NCBI RefSeq assembly: GCF_000298315.2
Contig: NZ_AEYE02000029.1
Span: forward strand, 248,001-312,000
Source: Rhizobium grahamii CCGE 502
Lineage (GTDB): Bacteria > Pseudomonadota > Alphaproteobacteria > Rhizobiales > Rhizobiaceae
Reading direction: 5' to 3'
DNA: 64,000 nucleotides
Shown: piece by piece, positions 46,849 through 55,948 of the stretch
Layout: the number at the start of each line of letters is the position of its first letter
Numbering within the stretch: position 1 is the stretch's first letter
Translations under genes and position numbers: made by a program
Notes under the pieces: generated by a model
Databases searched by the model: none
Told to the model about the DNA's origin: nothing
The model's input: only the letters and a program-made list of their open reading frames with translations

Positions 46849-48303
46849 TCAGTTCGTAGCGCCGACTGCGGAGCCACGTGTGCCCATGCGCAATACGTAG
46901 TAGACGACACCGCCAATGCCGACGCCGAAGAACCAGCCATAGGTGCCCCACCATTCCGGCAGGATCGACGTGAAGGTCGGCAGAACCGACGAGAACAGCG
47001 ACCCGATGATGAAGGCAATGAACGCATTCGTGTGCCAGCCATTCTGGAAGCGGAACTCGCCATTCTCCTGATAGAGGTCTGGGACGTTCAGCTCGCCCTT
47101 CCGGATCAGATAATAGTCGACCATCATGATCCCGAAGATCGGACCCATTGTCGAACCGATGAAGTTGACGAAGTGTGCGGCACCCGTCTCCCACGGTGCA
47201 AACGGATAGAGCACCAGCGCGATCAGGGCTGCGATATAGCCGCCGCCCTTGAAGCTGATCTGGCGAGGGAAGACATTCGAGAAATCGAAGGCTGGCGAAA
47301 CAAAGTTGGCCACCACGTTGATGCCAAGCGTTGCGACAGCGAACGTCAAGGCGGCAAGCAATGCCAGGAACCAGCTGTCGAATTTCGCCGAGATTGCTTC
47401 GGGATGCAGCAACACTTCGCCGTAGACGGTGAATGCGGCCGTCGTCGTGACGCCTGCAACCAGGCAGAAGGCAAGGAGGTTGATCGGCAGACCCCAAAGA
47501 TTGCCGGTGCGCAGCGTCTTCGTGTCCTTGGCGTAGCGGGAGAAATCGCAGAAGTTCAGGTAGAGCGCTGCGAAGTACGTGATCCAGGTGGCGGCAACGG
47601 CGGCGAGAGCCGGGAAGGTGCCGGGTTCGTAGGAAATGCCTGCGTCTTTCGTCTTCTCAAGCAGGACGTCGCGCGGGATCTCGCTGCCGAAGGAGAAAGT
47701 GCCGGCCTTGGTAACGAGATAGACGGCGAGAACAAGCATCATGATCCAGACGGCGGGGCCGGCGAGGTCCTGGAACTTGCGCACGGTCTCCATGCCGCGC
47801 TGAATGATCAGGAGCTGCAGTGCCCAGACGATGACATAGCAGATCACCTCAAGCGTGGAGTGACCAAGCATGTGGTTGTTCTGATGGAACGCCAGCATGC
47901 TCTCGTTACGGATGAGAAGAGCGACGATCGCGCCGGATGCAGCCGCCGTCTGAGCGCCGTACCAGAAGCAGGCGACAACGGCGCGAACCAGAGCCGGGGC
48001 ATTGGCCCCGAACGTGCCGAACGAGGCGCGCGCAAGTACCGGGAACGGCACGCCCGTCTTGACGCCGGCGTTACCGACGAGGCTCATGAGGAAGAAGATG
48101 ACCAGCGAGCCGAGACCGATGGCGATCACGAAATTGATGAAGCTGCCGCACAGCAGGAAAAGGCTGGCGGCGAGATAATAGCCCCAAAGGCTGTGAACAT
48201 CAGAAGTCCACACATTGAAGATGCTGAAGGCGCCCCACTTCCTCTCCTGAGCGGGCGCGAGGTCCTCGTTATATAACGAGGGCGACGGATTGCTGACTGT
48301 CAT
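46849..48303 (-). CDS. NCS1 family nucleobase:cation symporter
   Basis: This 484-residue membrane transporter has about twelve hydrophobic segments. NCS1 features are FSIFNVWTSDVHSLWGYYLAASLF near residues 26-49, GNAGVKTGVPFPVLARASFGTFGANAPALVRAVVACFWYG near 78-117, and NFCDFSRYAKD near 245. The family takes up cytosine, purines, allantoin, hydantoins or thiamine; the ligand is unassigned. It lies between trmD and rplS on the opposite strand, interrupting a usually compact cluster. An inverted repeat sits upstream (48371-48395). Confidence 0.9.
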   Translation of the reverse strand: MTVSNPSPSLYNEDLAPAQERKWGAFSIFNVWTSDVHSLWGYYLAASLFLLCGSFINFVIAIGLGSLVIFFLMSLVGNAGVKTGVPFPVLARASFGTFGANAPALVRAVVACFWYGAQTAAASGAIVALLIRNESMLAFHQNNHMLGHSTLEVICYVIVWALQLLIIQRGMETVRKFQDLAGPAVWIMMLVLAVYLVTKAGTFSFGSEIPRDVLLEKTKDAGISYEPGTFPALAAVAATWITYFAALYLNFCDFSRYAKDTKTLRTGNLWGLPINLLAFCLVAGVTTTAAFTVYGEVLLHPEAISAKFDSWFLALLAALTFAVATLGINVVANFVSPAFDFSNVFPRQISFKGGGYIAALIALVLYPFAPWETGAAHFVNFIGSTMGPIFGIMMVDYYLIRKGELNVPDLYQENGEFRFQNGWHTNAFIAFIIGSLFSSVLPTFTSILPEWWGTYGWFFGVGIGGVVYYVLRMGTRGSAVGATN

Positions 48304-48650
48304 TCATTCCCCTCCGAAAACTCCAACGGATCACAATTTGATCCGACACAGAATCTGCTCCTCGGTTGGGCATTTGACAAATATTTAATCAAATGAGTCA
48401 CAGGCTTGATATTGTGCAGCGCCGTTAAGGGTCGCATTTTGTCGGCCGACGCAGCGAAATTTCCGGGCCGAAGGGGTGACAAAGCCTACGCAATACGGTA
48501 TGCGCACGCCCGGAATGGGAAAACTCCCATCAACCACGTAAAGAAAAACAGACGAATTCGCTCCTGCCCTCACCGGCAAATATCTGCGGCTCGACCAAGG
48601 ATAGATCGTTCAGAGCGCTCTGGCTGTTGAACCAACAAAGAGGTTGAGTC
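48304..48650. other. Divergent intergenic region (347 bases) between NCS1 permease and rplS
   Basis: No gene is seen. It holds the inverted repeat at 48371-48395 and a gtcggccgac palindrome near 48440-48449. The rplS ribosome-binding site (AAAGAGG) lies about 10 bases before its ATG. Confidence 0.5.
48371..48395. promoter_or_regulatory. Inverted repeat, candidate operator of the NCS1 permease gene
   Basis: The arms catttga (48371-48377) and tcaaatg (48389-48395) are perfect, with an A+T-rich 11-base spacer, centred about 80 bases upstream of the permease ATG. It overlaps a TTGACA (48374-48379). It resembles a repressor/activator dyad, but no regulator gene is adjacent. Confidence 0.45.
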
Positions 48651-49187
48651 ATGAATATCATTCAGCAGCTTGAGGCCGAACAGGTCGCCAAGATCGAAGC
48701 CCAGCGCACACTTCCGGAATTCTCCCCGGGCGATACCGTTCGCGTCAACGTCAAGGTCAAGGAAGGCAACCGTACCCGCGTACAGGCCTACGAAGGCGTT
48801 TGCATTGCTCGCTCTGGCGGCGGTCTGCAGGAGAACTTCACGGTTCGCAAGATCTCCTACGGCGAAGGCGTCGAGCGCGTATTCCCGGTCTACTCCCCGG
48901 CAATCGAAAGCGTAGAAGTCGTTCGCCGCGGTAAGGTCCGTCGCGCGAAGCTCTACTACCTGCGCGATCGTCGCGGCAAGTCGGCTCGTATCGTCGAGAA
49001 CACCGGCACCCGCGCCCGCAAGCTCAACGACGCCGAGCGTCAGGCCGTTGCCGAGGAAAAGGCACGCCTGGAAGCCGAAAAGGTTGCAGCAGCTCAGGCG
49101 CTCGCAGCCGAAAAGGCAGCTCAGGAAGCCGCAGAAGCCAAGGCAGCAGCAGAAGCTGCAGCAGCGGCCGAGCCGGCAGCAGAATAA
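48651..49187 (+). CDS. rplS: Ribosomal protein L19
   Basis: This 178-residue 50S protein at the subunit interface opens [58 protein letters not shown], with [18 protein letters not shown] and [17 protein letters not shown], all diagnostic. The final ~60 residues are an alanine/glutamate-rich helical extension common in rhizobia. It is separated from trmD by the opposite-strand permease, so it has its own promoter and a classic terminator. Confidence 0.97.
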   Translation: MNIIQQLEAEQVAKIEAQRTLPEFSPGDTVRVNVKVKEGNRTRVQAYEGVCIARSGGGLQENFTVRKISYGEGVERVFPVYSPAIESVEVVRRGKVRRAKLYYLRDRRGKSARIVENTGTRARKLNDAERQAVAEEKARLEAEKVAAAQALAAEKAAQEAAEAKAAAEAAAAAEPAAE

Positions 49188-49211
49188 GTTTCAATCCTCA
49201 CGGATTGTTGG

Positions 49212-49239
49212 AAAAGGCGACCTTCGGGTCGCCTTTTTT
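49212..49239 (+). terminator. Rho-independent terminator of rplS
   Basis: An 11-bp stem aaaaggcgacc/ggtcgcctttt with a TTCG loop runs into a T tract, 25 bases after the stop. Confidence 0.92.
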
Positions 49240-49374
49240 ATTGCGCGCGACCGATGGCAATTTCCGCCTTCGGTAGCCACTGTCCGAAATTCCGAACAGC
49301 CCGTGCGGAATGCATGGCGTTATCACCGTGGCGAAACTGCCCTATGTCTACCCCGTCTTCAAAGGGAGCAGATA

Positions 49375-50253
49375 ATGTCCAATCTCGAAAAATCGGGCAC
49401 ATTCACACTCGGCGACCGTGCAGTGATGCGGCTCGGTTATGGTGCCATGCAACTGGCTGGAAAGGGTGTCTTCGGGCCACCGAAGGATCGCCCTGAGGCC
49501 ATAGCCGTTCTGCGTGAAGCCGTCGAAAGCGGCGTCAACCACATCGACACCAGTGATTTCTACGGCCCGCACGTCACCAATCAGATCATCAAGGAGGCGC
49601 TGCATCCTTACAGGGACGGTCTCGTGATCGTCACCAAGATCGGCGCAACACGCGGCCCGGATGCATCCTGGAACCCGGCCTTCTCTCGGGAAGCGCTAAC
49701 GAAGGCGATCCACGACAACCTGACGAACCTCGGCCTCGACGTGATCGAAGTGGTCAATCTGCGCGCCATGTTCGATGTTCATGGCCCCGCGGAAAGATCT
49801 CTGGAGGAGCCTCTCACGGTCCTCGCCGACCTTCAGCACCAGGGCCTTGTCAAACACATAGGCCTCTCCAACGTCACCGCCAAGCAAATTGCCGATAGCC
49901 GAAAGATCACGGAGATCGTGTGTGTCCAGAACCAATACAATCTTGCGCATCGGGAGGACGATGCACTGATCGACCAGCTCGCCGCGGAACAGACAGCCTA
50001 TGTTCCGTTCTTTCCACTCGGGGGCTTCTCGCCGCTGCAATCTTCCACGCTTTCGGACGTTGCCGCAGATCTTGGCGCAACACCGATGCAGGTTGCACTT
50101 GCCTGGCTCCTGCAGCGCGCACCGAATATTCTGCTCATACCCGGCACCTCGTCACGGGCCCACCTCAGGGAGAACCTCGCGGTCGCAGACATTGGCTTGC
50201 CCGCGGATGCGATTGCGAAATTGAACGGCATCGCATCGGCAAAAGTGAGCTAG
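49375..50253 (+). CDS. Aldo/keto reductase, YdbC/AKR-type
   Basis: This 292-residue NADPH-dependent oxidoreductase with a TIM-barrel fold opens VMRLGYGAMQLAGKGVFGPPKDR, with HIDTSDFYGPHVTNQIIKEAL containing the catalytic Asp/Tyr, VTKIGATRG with the Lys, and a late LLIPGTSSRAHLRENLAV cofactor site. The substrate is unknown. The start at 49375 has GGGAGCAG; the frame runs back to 49048 inside rplS. It is separated from rplS by a terminator. Confidence 0.9.
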   Translation: MSNLEKSGTFTLGDRAVMRLGYGAMQLAGKGVFGPPKDRPEAIAVLREAVESGVNHIDTSDFYGPHVTNQIIKEALHPYRDGLVIVTKIGATRGPDASWNPAFSREALTKAIHDNLTNLGLDVIEVVNLRAMFDVHGPAERSLEEPLTVLADLQHQGLVKHIGLSNVTAKQIADSRKITEIVCVQNQYNLAHREDDALIDQLAAEQTAYVPFFPLGGFSPLQSSTLSDVAADLGATPMQVALAWLLQRAPNILLIPGTSSRAHLRENLAVADIGLPADAIAKLNGIASAKVS

Positions 50254-50375
50254 CTCTAGACCCGGATCCAGGCGACATGTTCTCTGAAGCAGGCATCAGC
50301 GATCGGGTCCCATGAGAAGTTGGGGCGGTCTCTCTTGGGCCGCCTTTCCGTTCAAACTGCACGCCCAGAACCGCA

Positions 50376-50819
50376 TTATTCCTGGTATATCTCGACCTGC
50401 ACTCTGGTCCGTTCTGCGTTGGCAACGAGCGAGACATAGCCGCCGTGCTTAAACTCAGCCGGCTGAACAAGATAACGTGCGGACGCGGAAAACGCCTGGC
50501 CTATCGCGTAGGCTGCAAAGTCGTGGTTCGTGCCCGAAACGACTTCTTTGTTGAACGCCCGCCCCCTGAGCAGGACAGGGAAATCGGATTGCGAAATCTC
50601 AAAAACACATGTGGCAATTACGTCGGTAGTTGCTCCGGATCGGCACTCTGCATTCCGAAGAGATGCAGGCACAAATTCGAGCGAAAGAATGCGCTCGACT
50701 AGGCGTGGAACTCGCCGTCCAGAGATGGATTGCGCAAACTCAAGAACGAGAAGCGTTGCGAGAGCCGCGATAGCTACTCCGACAAAAAAGCGAACAGTGC
50801 GAGGCATCGTTATTCCCAA
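50376..50819 (-). CDS. Membrane-anchored protein of unknown function
   Basis: I do not recognise a family. This 147-residue protein has one N-terminal hydrophobic segment (FFVGVAIAALATLLVLEFAQSI, about residues 11-32), then a mostly extracytoplasmic part with two cysteines (AECRSG and ATCVFE) that could pair. VSLVANAERTRVQVEIYQE closes the protein. Start at 50819 (MGIT) or 50807 (MPRT) is uncertain. Its neighbours are a reductase and an amino-acid transporter on the other strand, so no role is suggested. Confidence 0.65.
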   Translation of the reverse strand: MGITMPRTVRFFVGVAIAALATLLVLEFAQSISGRRVPRLVERILSLEFVPASLRNAECRSGATTDVIATCVFEISQSDFPVLLRGRAFNKEVVSGTNHDFAAYAIGQAFSASARYLVQPAEFKHGGYVSLVANAERTRVQVEIYQE

Positions 50820-50983
50820 GAGGTTGCTTCAAGAGCAAATCGCACAATTGCAGCATCGGATTGCGCTCTGAAACCGCCGCGCAGTAATTTCGTCTTGTGT
50901 GGTTTACGCTGAATGAAACAGCTGCCTTGCCAACTGATTGGCACTTATGACAATTTCGGTCAGTTTTTTCGGGGAGATATTTA

Positions 50984-51781
50984 ATGCCGTTCCGTCGCAC
51001 CGTCCTTGCAGGACTGACTGCTCTCGTTTTGTCGCCGCTCGCGACCTTTGCCGCCGACCTTCCCGACCTTAAAGGCAAGGCAGTCGTCGTCGTTACCGAG
51101 AACGCCTACCCACCGCTGCAATTTGTCGACCCGAAGTCCGGCAAGGCGATCGGCTGGGAATATGACGCGATGAACGAGATCGCAAAGCGGCTGAATTTCA
51201 AGGTCGAGTACCAGAACACCAGCTGGGACGCGATGATCCAGGCCGTCTCCGACAACCAGTACAACATCGGCATGACCGGTATCACCATCAAGGACGATCG
51301 CAAGGCCAAGGTGGATTTCTCCGATCCCTACATGCGCTCGCAGCAGTTCATGCTAGTGCGTGGCGACGAGAAGCGATTCAGTGACGCGAAGACCTTCGGC
51401 GCTTTCGATGAAGGCCTCGTCGGCGCGCAGCCCGGCACCTCGCCCTTTTATACGGCTGTCTATGAAATCCTCGACGGCAATGAACAGAACCCGCGCATCA
51501 AACTGTTCGAAACGTTCGGCGCCACGGTTCAGGCCCTGAAGGCAGGCGACGTCGACGTCGTCCTCACCGACAGCGTCGCCGCCAAGGGTTATGTCGACGC
51601 ATCGAGCGGTGGCCTCAAGGTCGTCGGTGGCCCGCTCGGCACCGAAGATTTCGGCTTCATCTTTCCAAAGGGCTCGGATCTCGTTGCTCCCGTCAACGCC
51701 GCGATTGCCGGCCTCAAGGCGGACGGCAGCTTCGACGCGCTGAACAAAAAGTGGTTCCTCGACTACAAGATGGGACAATGA
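50984..51781 (+). CDS. Amino-acid ABC transporter substrate-binding protein
   Basis: This 265-residue exported protein of the SBP_bac_3 (polar amino acid) family has a signal peptide (MPFRRTVLAGLTALVLSPLATFAA), then VVVTENAYPPLQFVDPKSGKAIGWEYDAMNEIAKRLNF near residues 35-75. QAVSDNQYNIGMTGITIKDDRKAKVDFSDPYM and GDVDVVLTDSVAAKGYVD follow. Ligand unknown. The permease follows after 22 bases. No ATPase gene is adjacent. Confidence 0.92.
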   Translation: MPFRRTVLAGLTALVLSPLATFAADLPDLKGKAVVVVTENAYPPLQFVDPKSGKAIGWEYDAMNEIAKRLNFKVEYQNTSWDAMIQAVSDNQYNIGMTGITIKDDRKAKVDFSDPYMRSQQFMLVRGDEKRFSDAKTFGAFDEGLVGAQPGTSPFYTAVYEILDGNEQNPRIKLFETFGATVQALKAGDVDVVLTDSVAAKGYVDASSGGLKVVGGPLGTEDFGFIFPKGSDLVAPVNAAIAGLKADGSFDALNKKWFLDYKMGQ

Positions 51782-51803
51782 TCCCATCTTCGGTTAGCAC
51801 GTA

Positions 51804-52625
51804 ATGGCTCCTCAGCCAGCCCCAGGCGGGCATAGTAAGGGCGACTACCCCTGGTGGCTGGTCGCCCTTGTCGCGATCGGCATCGTCCTTGCCGTCGTCA
51901 TCATCGCCAACGACATCTATGCGCAGGTCTTCCGCACCGTCTTCAATGGCGTCGGCGTTACCATCTTCGTGACGCTGGTGGGCTTTGCGCTGGCGACCCT
52001 TCTCGGCCTCGGCGTCGCGCTGCTCGGATTGTCCGACAGTGTCGCGCTCCGCCAGATCTCGCGTTTTTACATCGAGGTGATCCGCGGCGTGCCGATGCTG
52101 GTGCTGCTCTTCTATGTCGCCTTCGTCGGCGCCCCCGGCATCGTCGCCGCCTATAACTTCCTGACCGGTCCGCTGATCCAGGCAGGCTTCAGCGAACCAT
52201 TAATGGTGCGCGACTTCTCGCTGATGTGGCGAGCGATCATCGCCCTTATGATCGGTTACTCCTCCTTCATCGCCGAAGTCTTCCGTGCCGGCATCCAGTC
52301 GGTTGATCAGGGACAGATCGAGGCCGCCAAGGCGCTCGGCCTGTCGCGCTATCACCGTTTCCGCTTCGTGGTCTTCCCTCAGGCCATCAAGGTGATTTTT
52401 CCGCCGCTATCGAACGACTTCGTGGCGATGGTCAAGGACTCGTCGCTGGTATCGGTCCTCGGTGTGTCCGACATCACCCAGATGGGAAAAATCTACGCCT
52501 CCGGCTCCTTCCGCTTCTTTGAAACCTACTCGATCGTCACCTACATCTATCTCATCCTGACGATCGGCCTGTCGCTCGCATTGCGCCAGGTGGAGAAGCG
52601 GATGCGCAGAAGAGACGGGCGATAA
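51804..52625 (+). CDS. Amino-acid ABC transporter permease, HisM/GlnP-like
   Basis: This 273-residue inner-membrane permease has about five hydrophobic segments. It has the family SDSVALRQISRFYIEVIRGVPMLVLLFYVAF near residues 75-105, and the EAA loop QIEAAKALGLSRYHRFRFVVFPQAIK near 170-195. It partners the binding protein upstream. There is no ATP-binding gene downstream, since leuC follows after 244 bases; an ATPase from elsewhere must energise it. Confidence 0.92.
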   Translation: MAPQPAPGGHSKGDYPWWLVALVAIGIVLAVVIIANDIYAQVFRTVFNGVGVTIFVTLVGFALATLLGLGVALLGLSDSVALRQISRFYIEVIRGVPMLVLLFYVAFVGAPGIVAAYNFLTGPLIQAGFSEPLMVRDFSLMWRAIIALMIGYSSFIAEVFRAGIQSVDQGQIEAAKALGLSRYHRFRFVVFPQAIKVIFPPLSNDFVAMVKDSSLVSVLGVSDITQMGKIYASGSFRFFETYSIVTYIYLILTIGLSLALRQVEKRMRRRDGR

Positions 52626-52869
52626 CGGCGTCATGATTCGAATTGCCGCCGTCGCCAAAAATTGATATGTGACGGCCCATGGAATCCAAGTTCAAGTGCA
52701 TTGGCGCGCATATTTTCGTGCTGCAGGATCATTACCGCCTGCCGGCACGCTTCTTTGCGTCCGTGTCCGGTGCACTCAACAGCCGACTTCGTTGATCGAA
52801 TGACGGCCGGCGGAGCCTTGTCCGCCCAAACTCTATCTCTCCATACGCATTCAATACGGACACAACGCC

Positions 52870-54279
52870 ATGAGCGCACCGCGTACCCTTTACGACAAGA
52901 TCTGGGCCGACCATCTGGTTGATGAACAGGCTGACGGCACCTGTCTTCTCTACATCGACCGCCACCTGGTCCACGAAGTCACCTCGCCGCAGGCTTTCGA
53001 AGGCCTGCGCATGACTGGCCGCAAGGTTCGCGCGCCGGAAAAGACGCTGGCTGTCGTCGACCATAACGTTCCGACGTCGCCCGACCGCCATCTCGGCATC
53101 AAGAACGAAGAGAGCCGCATCCAGGTCGAGCAGCTCGCCATCAATGCCGCCGAGTTCAATGTCGAATACTACTCGGAGAACGACAAGCGCCAGGGCATCG
53201 TCCACATCATTGGGCCGGAACAGGGCTTCACCCTGCCCGGCATGACGATCGTCTGCGGCGACAGCCACACCTCGACGCACGGCGCCTTCGGCTCGCTCGC
53301 CCATGGCATCGGTACCTCTGAGGTCGAGCACGTGCTCGCCACGCAGACCCTGATCCAGAAGAAGGCGAAGAACATGCTGGTGCAGGTCGACGGCCAGCTG
53401 CCGGCCGGCGTCACCGCCAAGGACATCGTGCTCGCAATCATCGGTGAAATCGGCACCGCCGGCGGCACCGGCTACGTCATCGAATATGCCGGCGAAGCCA
53501 TTCGCGCGCTGTCGATGGAAGGCCGCATGACGATCTGCAACATGTCGATCGAAGGCGGCGCCCGCGCCGGGCTGATTGCGCCGGACGAAACCACCTTCGA
53601 ATACATCAAGGGCAAGCCGCGCGCCCCGAAGGGCGAGGCGCTGGAGCAAGCGATCGCGTATTGGAAGACTCTGAAATCGGACGAAGGCGCGCATTTTGAC
53701 CGTGTTGTGAAGCTCAACGCCGCCGAATTGCCCCCGATCGTGTCCTGGGGCTCTTCGCCGGAAGACGTCATTTCCGTTCAGGGCGTCGTTCCGAACCCGG
53801 ACGAAATCCCGGAGGAGACGAAGCGTGCTTCCAAGTGGCGTGCGCTCGACTACATGGGCCTGAAGCCCGGCACCCCGATCACCGAGATCAACATCGACCG
53901 CGTCTTCATCGGCTCCTGCACGAATGGCCGCATCGAAGACCTGCGCGCTGTTGCCAAGGTTGTCGAAGGCAAGACCGTCGCCTCGACCGTCAACGCCATG
54001 ATCGTTCCGGGCTCCGGCCTCGTGAAAGAACAGGCGGAGCAGGAAGGTCTCGACAAGATCTTCAAGGCAGCCGGCTTTGACTGGCGCGAGCCGGGTTGCT
54101 CCATGTGCCTCGCCATGAACGACGACCGCCTGAAGCCCGGCGAACGTTGCGCCTCGACCTCGAACCGTAACTTCGAAGGCCGTCAGGGCTTCAAGGGCCG
54201 CACGCACCTGGTTTCCCCAGCGATGGCCGCCGCAGCTGCGATTGCGGGCCACTTCGTCGATATCCGCGAATGGAACTAA
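52870..54279 (+). CDS. leuC: 3-isopropylmalate dehydratase large subunit
   Basis: This 469-residue [4Fe-4S] enzyme isomerises 2- to 3-isopropylmalate in leucine synthesis, together with LeuD, which is not in this window. The cluster cysteines are C350 (GSCTNGR), C410 and C413 (CSMCLAMN). [24 protein letters not shown] is near residue 135. The 244 bases upstream include a small hairpin (ggcgga/tccgcc near 52811-52828) and a ten-codon open frame at 52632-52664 without leucine codons. It ends at a strong hairpin. Confidence 0.96.
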   Translation: MSAPRTLYDKIWADHLVDEQADGTCLLYIDRHLVHEVTSPQAFEGLRMTGRKVRAPEKTLAVVDHNVPTSPDRHLGIKNEESRIQVEQLAINAAEFNVEYYSENDKRQGIVHIIGPEQGFTLPGMTIVCGDSHTSTHGAFGSLAHGIGTSEVEHVLATQTLIQKKAKNMLVQVDGQLPAGVTAKDIVLAIIGEIGTAGGTGYVIEYAGEAIRALSMEGRMTICNMSIEGGARAGLIAPDETTFEYIKGKPRAPKGEALEQAIAYWKTLKSDEGAHFDRVVKLNAAELPPIVSWGSSPEDVISVQGVVPNPDEIPEETKRASKWRALDYMGLKPGTPITEINIDRVFIGSCTNGRIEDLRAVAKVVEGKTVASTVNAMIVPGSGLVKEQAEQEGLDKIFKAAGFDWREPGCSMCLAMNDDRLKPGERCASTSNRNFEGRQGFKGRTHLVSPAMAAAAAIAGHFVDIREWN

Positions 54280-54285
54280 AACATG

Positions 54286-54317
54286 ATGGCCTCCCCTCGG
54301 AAACGAGGGGAGGCCAT
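54286..54317 (+). terminator. Terminator of leuC
   Basis: A perfect 14-bp stem (54286-54299 with 54304-54317, atggcctcccctcg/cgaggggaggccat) has a GAAA loop and only a short T tract, 6 bases after the leuC stop. Confidence 0.8.
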
Positions 54318-54389
54318 TTCAGCAGACACCGGACGCATTCGGTGGAACAATAGCCGCGTTCGACCCCTTGGCTCCTTTCAGGTGAGCAT

Positions 54390-54926
54390 ATGAGCGCTGC
54401 AAAACCGTCCACAAAACGACGCCTGCTCCTTCTTCGTCATGCCAAGTCCGCATGGCCGGAGAACGTGCCCGACCACGATCGCCCGCTAGCGGGTCGCGGA
54501 GAGAAGGCAGCACCGCTGATGGGCCACTATCTCGCGCATGAAAAGCTCATTCCCGATCTCGTGCTTGTTTCGTCGGCTCGGCGCACCCAGGAGACCTGGG
54601 GGCTCCTTGCCAAAAAGCTTCCGTCTTCGATCGCAAAGCGTGATGCCGAGGACTTGTACGAAGCTTCTGCCGCGAAGATCGCGGCTGTCGTACAAACCAT
54701 CGATCCCAAGGTTCGGACGCTTATGCTGATCGGGCACAATCCCGGCTTTCAGGATCTCGCAGACGGCTTGATCGGCGAAGGCGATCCGGAGGCATGCGCT
54801 CGCATCAGGGAGAAGTTCCCGACGGCCGCGCTCGCCGTGATCGAGTTCGATGCCGATCGCTGGGAGGATCTTAGACCTCGAAGCGGCCTGTTGGAACGCT
54901 TCATCACGCCACGCTCGCTCGCCTGA
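54390..54926 (+). CDS. Histidine phosphatase family protein, SixA-like
   Basis: This 178-residue protein has the histidine-phosphatase RHG motif as LLRHAKSAWP (RHA) near residues 14-22, an early DHDRPLAGRGEKAA, and LMLIGHNPGFQDLADGL with the second catalytic His near residue 115. It is close to SixA phosphohistidine phosphatases. The target is unknown. It has a weak SD (CAGGTGAGC). It is single, between leuC and a convergent reductase. Confidence 0.88.
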   Translation: MSAAKPSTKRRLLLLRHAKSAWPENVPDHDRPLAGRGEKAAPLMGHYLAHEKLIPDLVLVSSARRTQETWGLLAKKLPSSIAKRDAEDLYEASAAKIAAVVQTIDPKVRTLMLIGHNPGFQDLADGLIGEGDPEACARIREKFPTAALAVIEFDADRWEDLRPRSGLLERFITPRSLA

Positions 54927-54979
54927 GGTGGCGTCTCTCCCCTCCCTCGAAATCGAGAGAAGGGAGAGCAGTGTTTCGA

Positions 54980-55810
54980 TCAGAAATTAGCCGTATATGG
55001 ATCTGGCCCCATGCGGGCGCTCTTGTCGTCAAGCTTGGCGATTGCTGCCATATCGGCCGCATCCAGCTTGAAATCGAAGACCTTGAAATTCTCCTCGATC
55101 CGCGACGGCGTAACCGACTTCGGAATGACAACCAGGCCGCTGTCGATATGCCAGCGAATGATCACCTGAGCCGGTGTTTTTCCGTGTTTCCTGGCGATCT
55201 CGCCGATCGCGGGGTTCGCGATCAACTTGCCCTGACCGAGCGGGCTCCACGATTCGGTGGCGATGTTCAGCTTCTTGTGCGCTTCCTGCGCAGCCTGCTG
55301 CTGGAAATCGGGGTGCAGTTCGATCTGATTGATAACCGGAACGACGCCGGTATCGCCGATGATTTGCTCGAGATGATCCGGATAGAAGTTCGAAACACCG
55401 ATCGAACGAGCACGGCCCTCTTCCCTGATCTTCACGAAGGCCTTCCAGGTTTCGCGATAGAGCCCGCGGTGCGGCGACGGCCAGTGGATGAGGTAGAGGT
55501 CGACATACTCCATGCCGAGCTTCCTCAGACTGCCCTCGAAGGCGCGCATGGTCGCGTCGTAGCCCTGGTCGGTGTTGCGGAGCTTGGTGGTAACGAAAAT
55601 GTCCTTGCGGTCGAGGCCGGACGAGCGGATGCCTTCGCCGACGCCTTCCTCGTTGTCGTAGCCGGACGCCGTGTCGATGTGCCGATAACCGGCGGCTATT
55701 GCCGCACGCACCGTCGGTGCGGCGATCTCCTGGGGCGTCTGCCAGACGCCGAGGCCAACCTGGGGAATGGAATGTCCGTCATGGAAAGTGATGATGGGTT
55801 GCTGTGCCAC
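54980..55810 (-). CDS. Aldo/keto reductase, DkgA-type (2,5-diketo-D-gluconate reductase family)
   Basis: This 276-residue AKR has the catalytic residues Asp/Tyr in HIDTASGYDNEEGVGEG near 47-62, Lys in FVTTKLRN, and His in DLYLIHWPSP near 108. VVIPKSVTPSRIEENFKVFDF is the cofactor-phosphate site typical of the DkgA/B group. It reduces ketones or aldehydes such as methylglyoxal or diketogluconate. A second AKR lies at 49375, distinct from this one. Confidence 0.93.
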   Translation of the reverse strand: MAQQPIITFHDGHSIPQVGLGVWQTPQEIAAPTVRAAIAAGYRHIDTASGYDNEEGVGEGIRSSGLDRKDIFVTTKLRNTDQGYDATMRAFEGSLRKLGMEYVDLYLIHWPSPHRGLYRETWKAFVKIREEGRARSIGVSNFYPDHLEQIIGDTGVVPVINQIELHPDFQQQAAQEAHKKLNIATESWSPLGQGKLIANPAIGEIARKHGKTPAQVIIRWHIDSGLVVIPKSVTPSRIEENFKVFDFKLDAADMAAIAKLDDKSARMGPDPYTANF

Positions 55811-55948
55811 AATATGTCTCCGGAAGTTTGAAGAATTGGACGGGGCGTGATTGAAGCCGCGGTTGCGGATTTCCCTGCGCGCATTTCAGCCCGTGCGCCG
55901 GTCGAAAGGGCATATAGGTCGGCGGGGCTGGTTTATCACCCCCGCGGA

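Noticed and set aside
46813-48276. 487-codon plus-strand open frame opposite the NCS1 permease
   Set aside because: Antisense of a well-defined membrane protein; composition (Asp/Glu/Arg-rich) is typical of a shadow frame.
49048-49374. Longer start of the aldo/keto reductase within rplS
   Set aside because: It runs through the rplS coding region and terminator; the ATG at 49375 has a good ribosome-binding site and family match.
52632-52664. Ten-codon open frame before leuC as a leucine leader peptide
   Set aside because: It has no leucine codons and the hairpin after it lacks a T tract.
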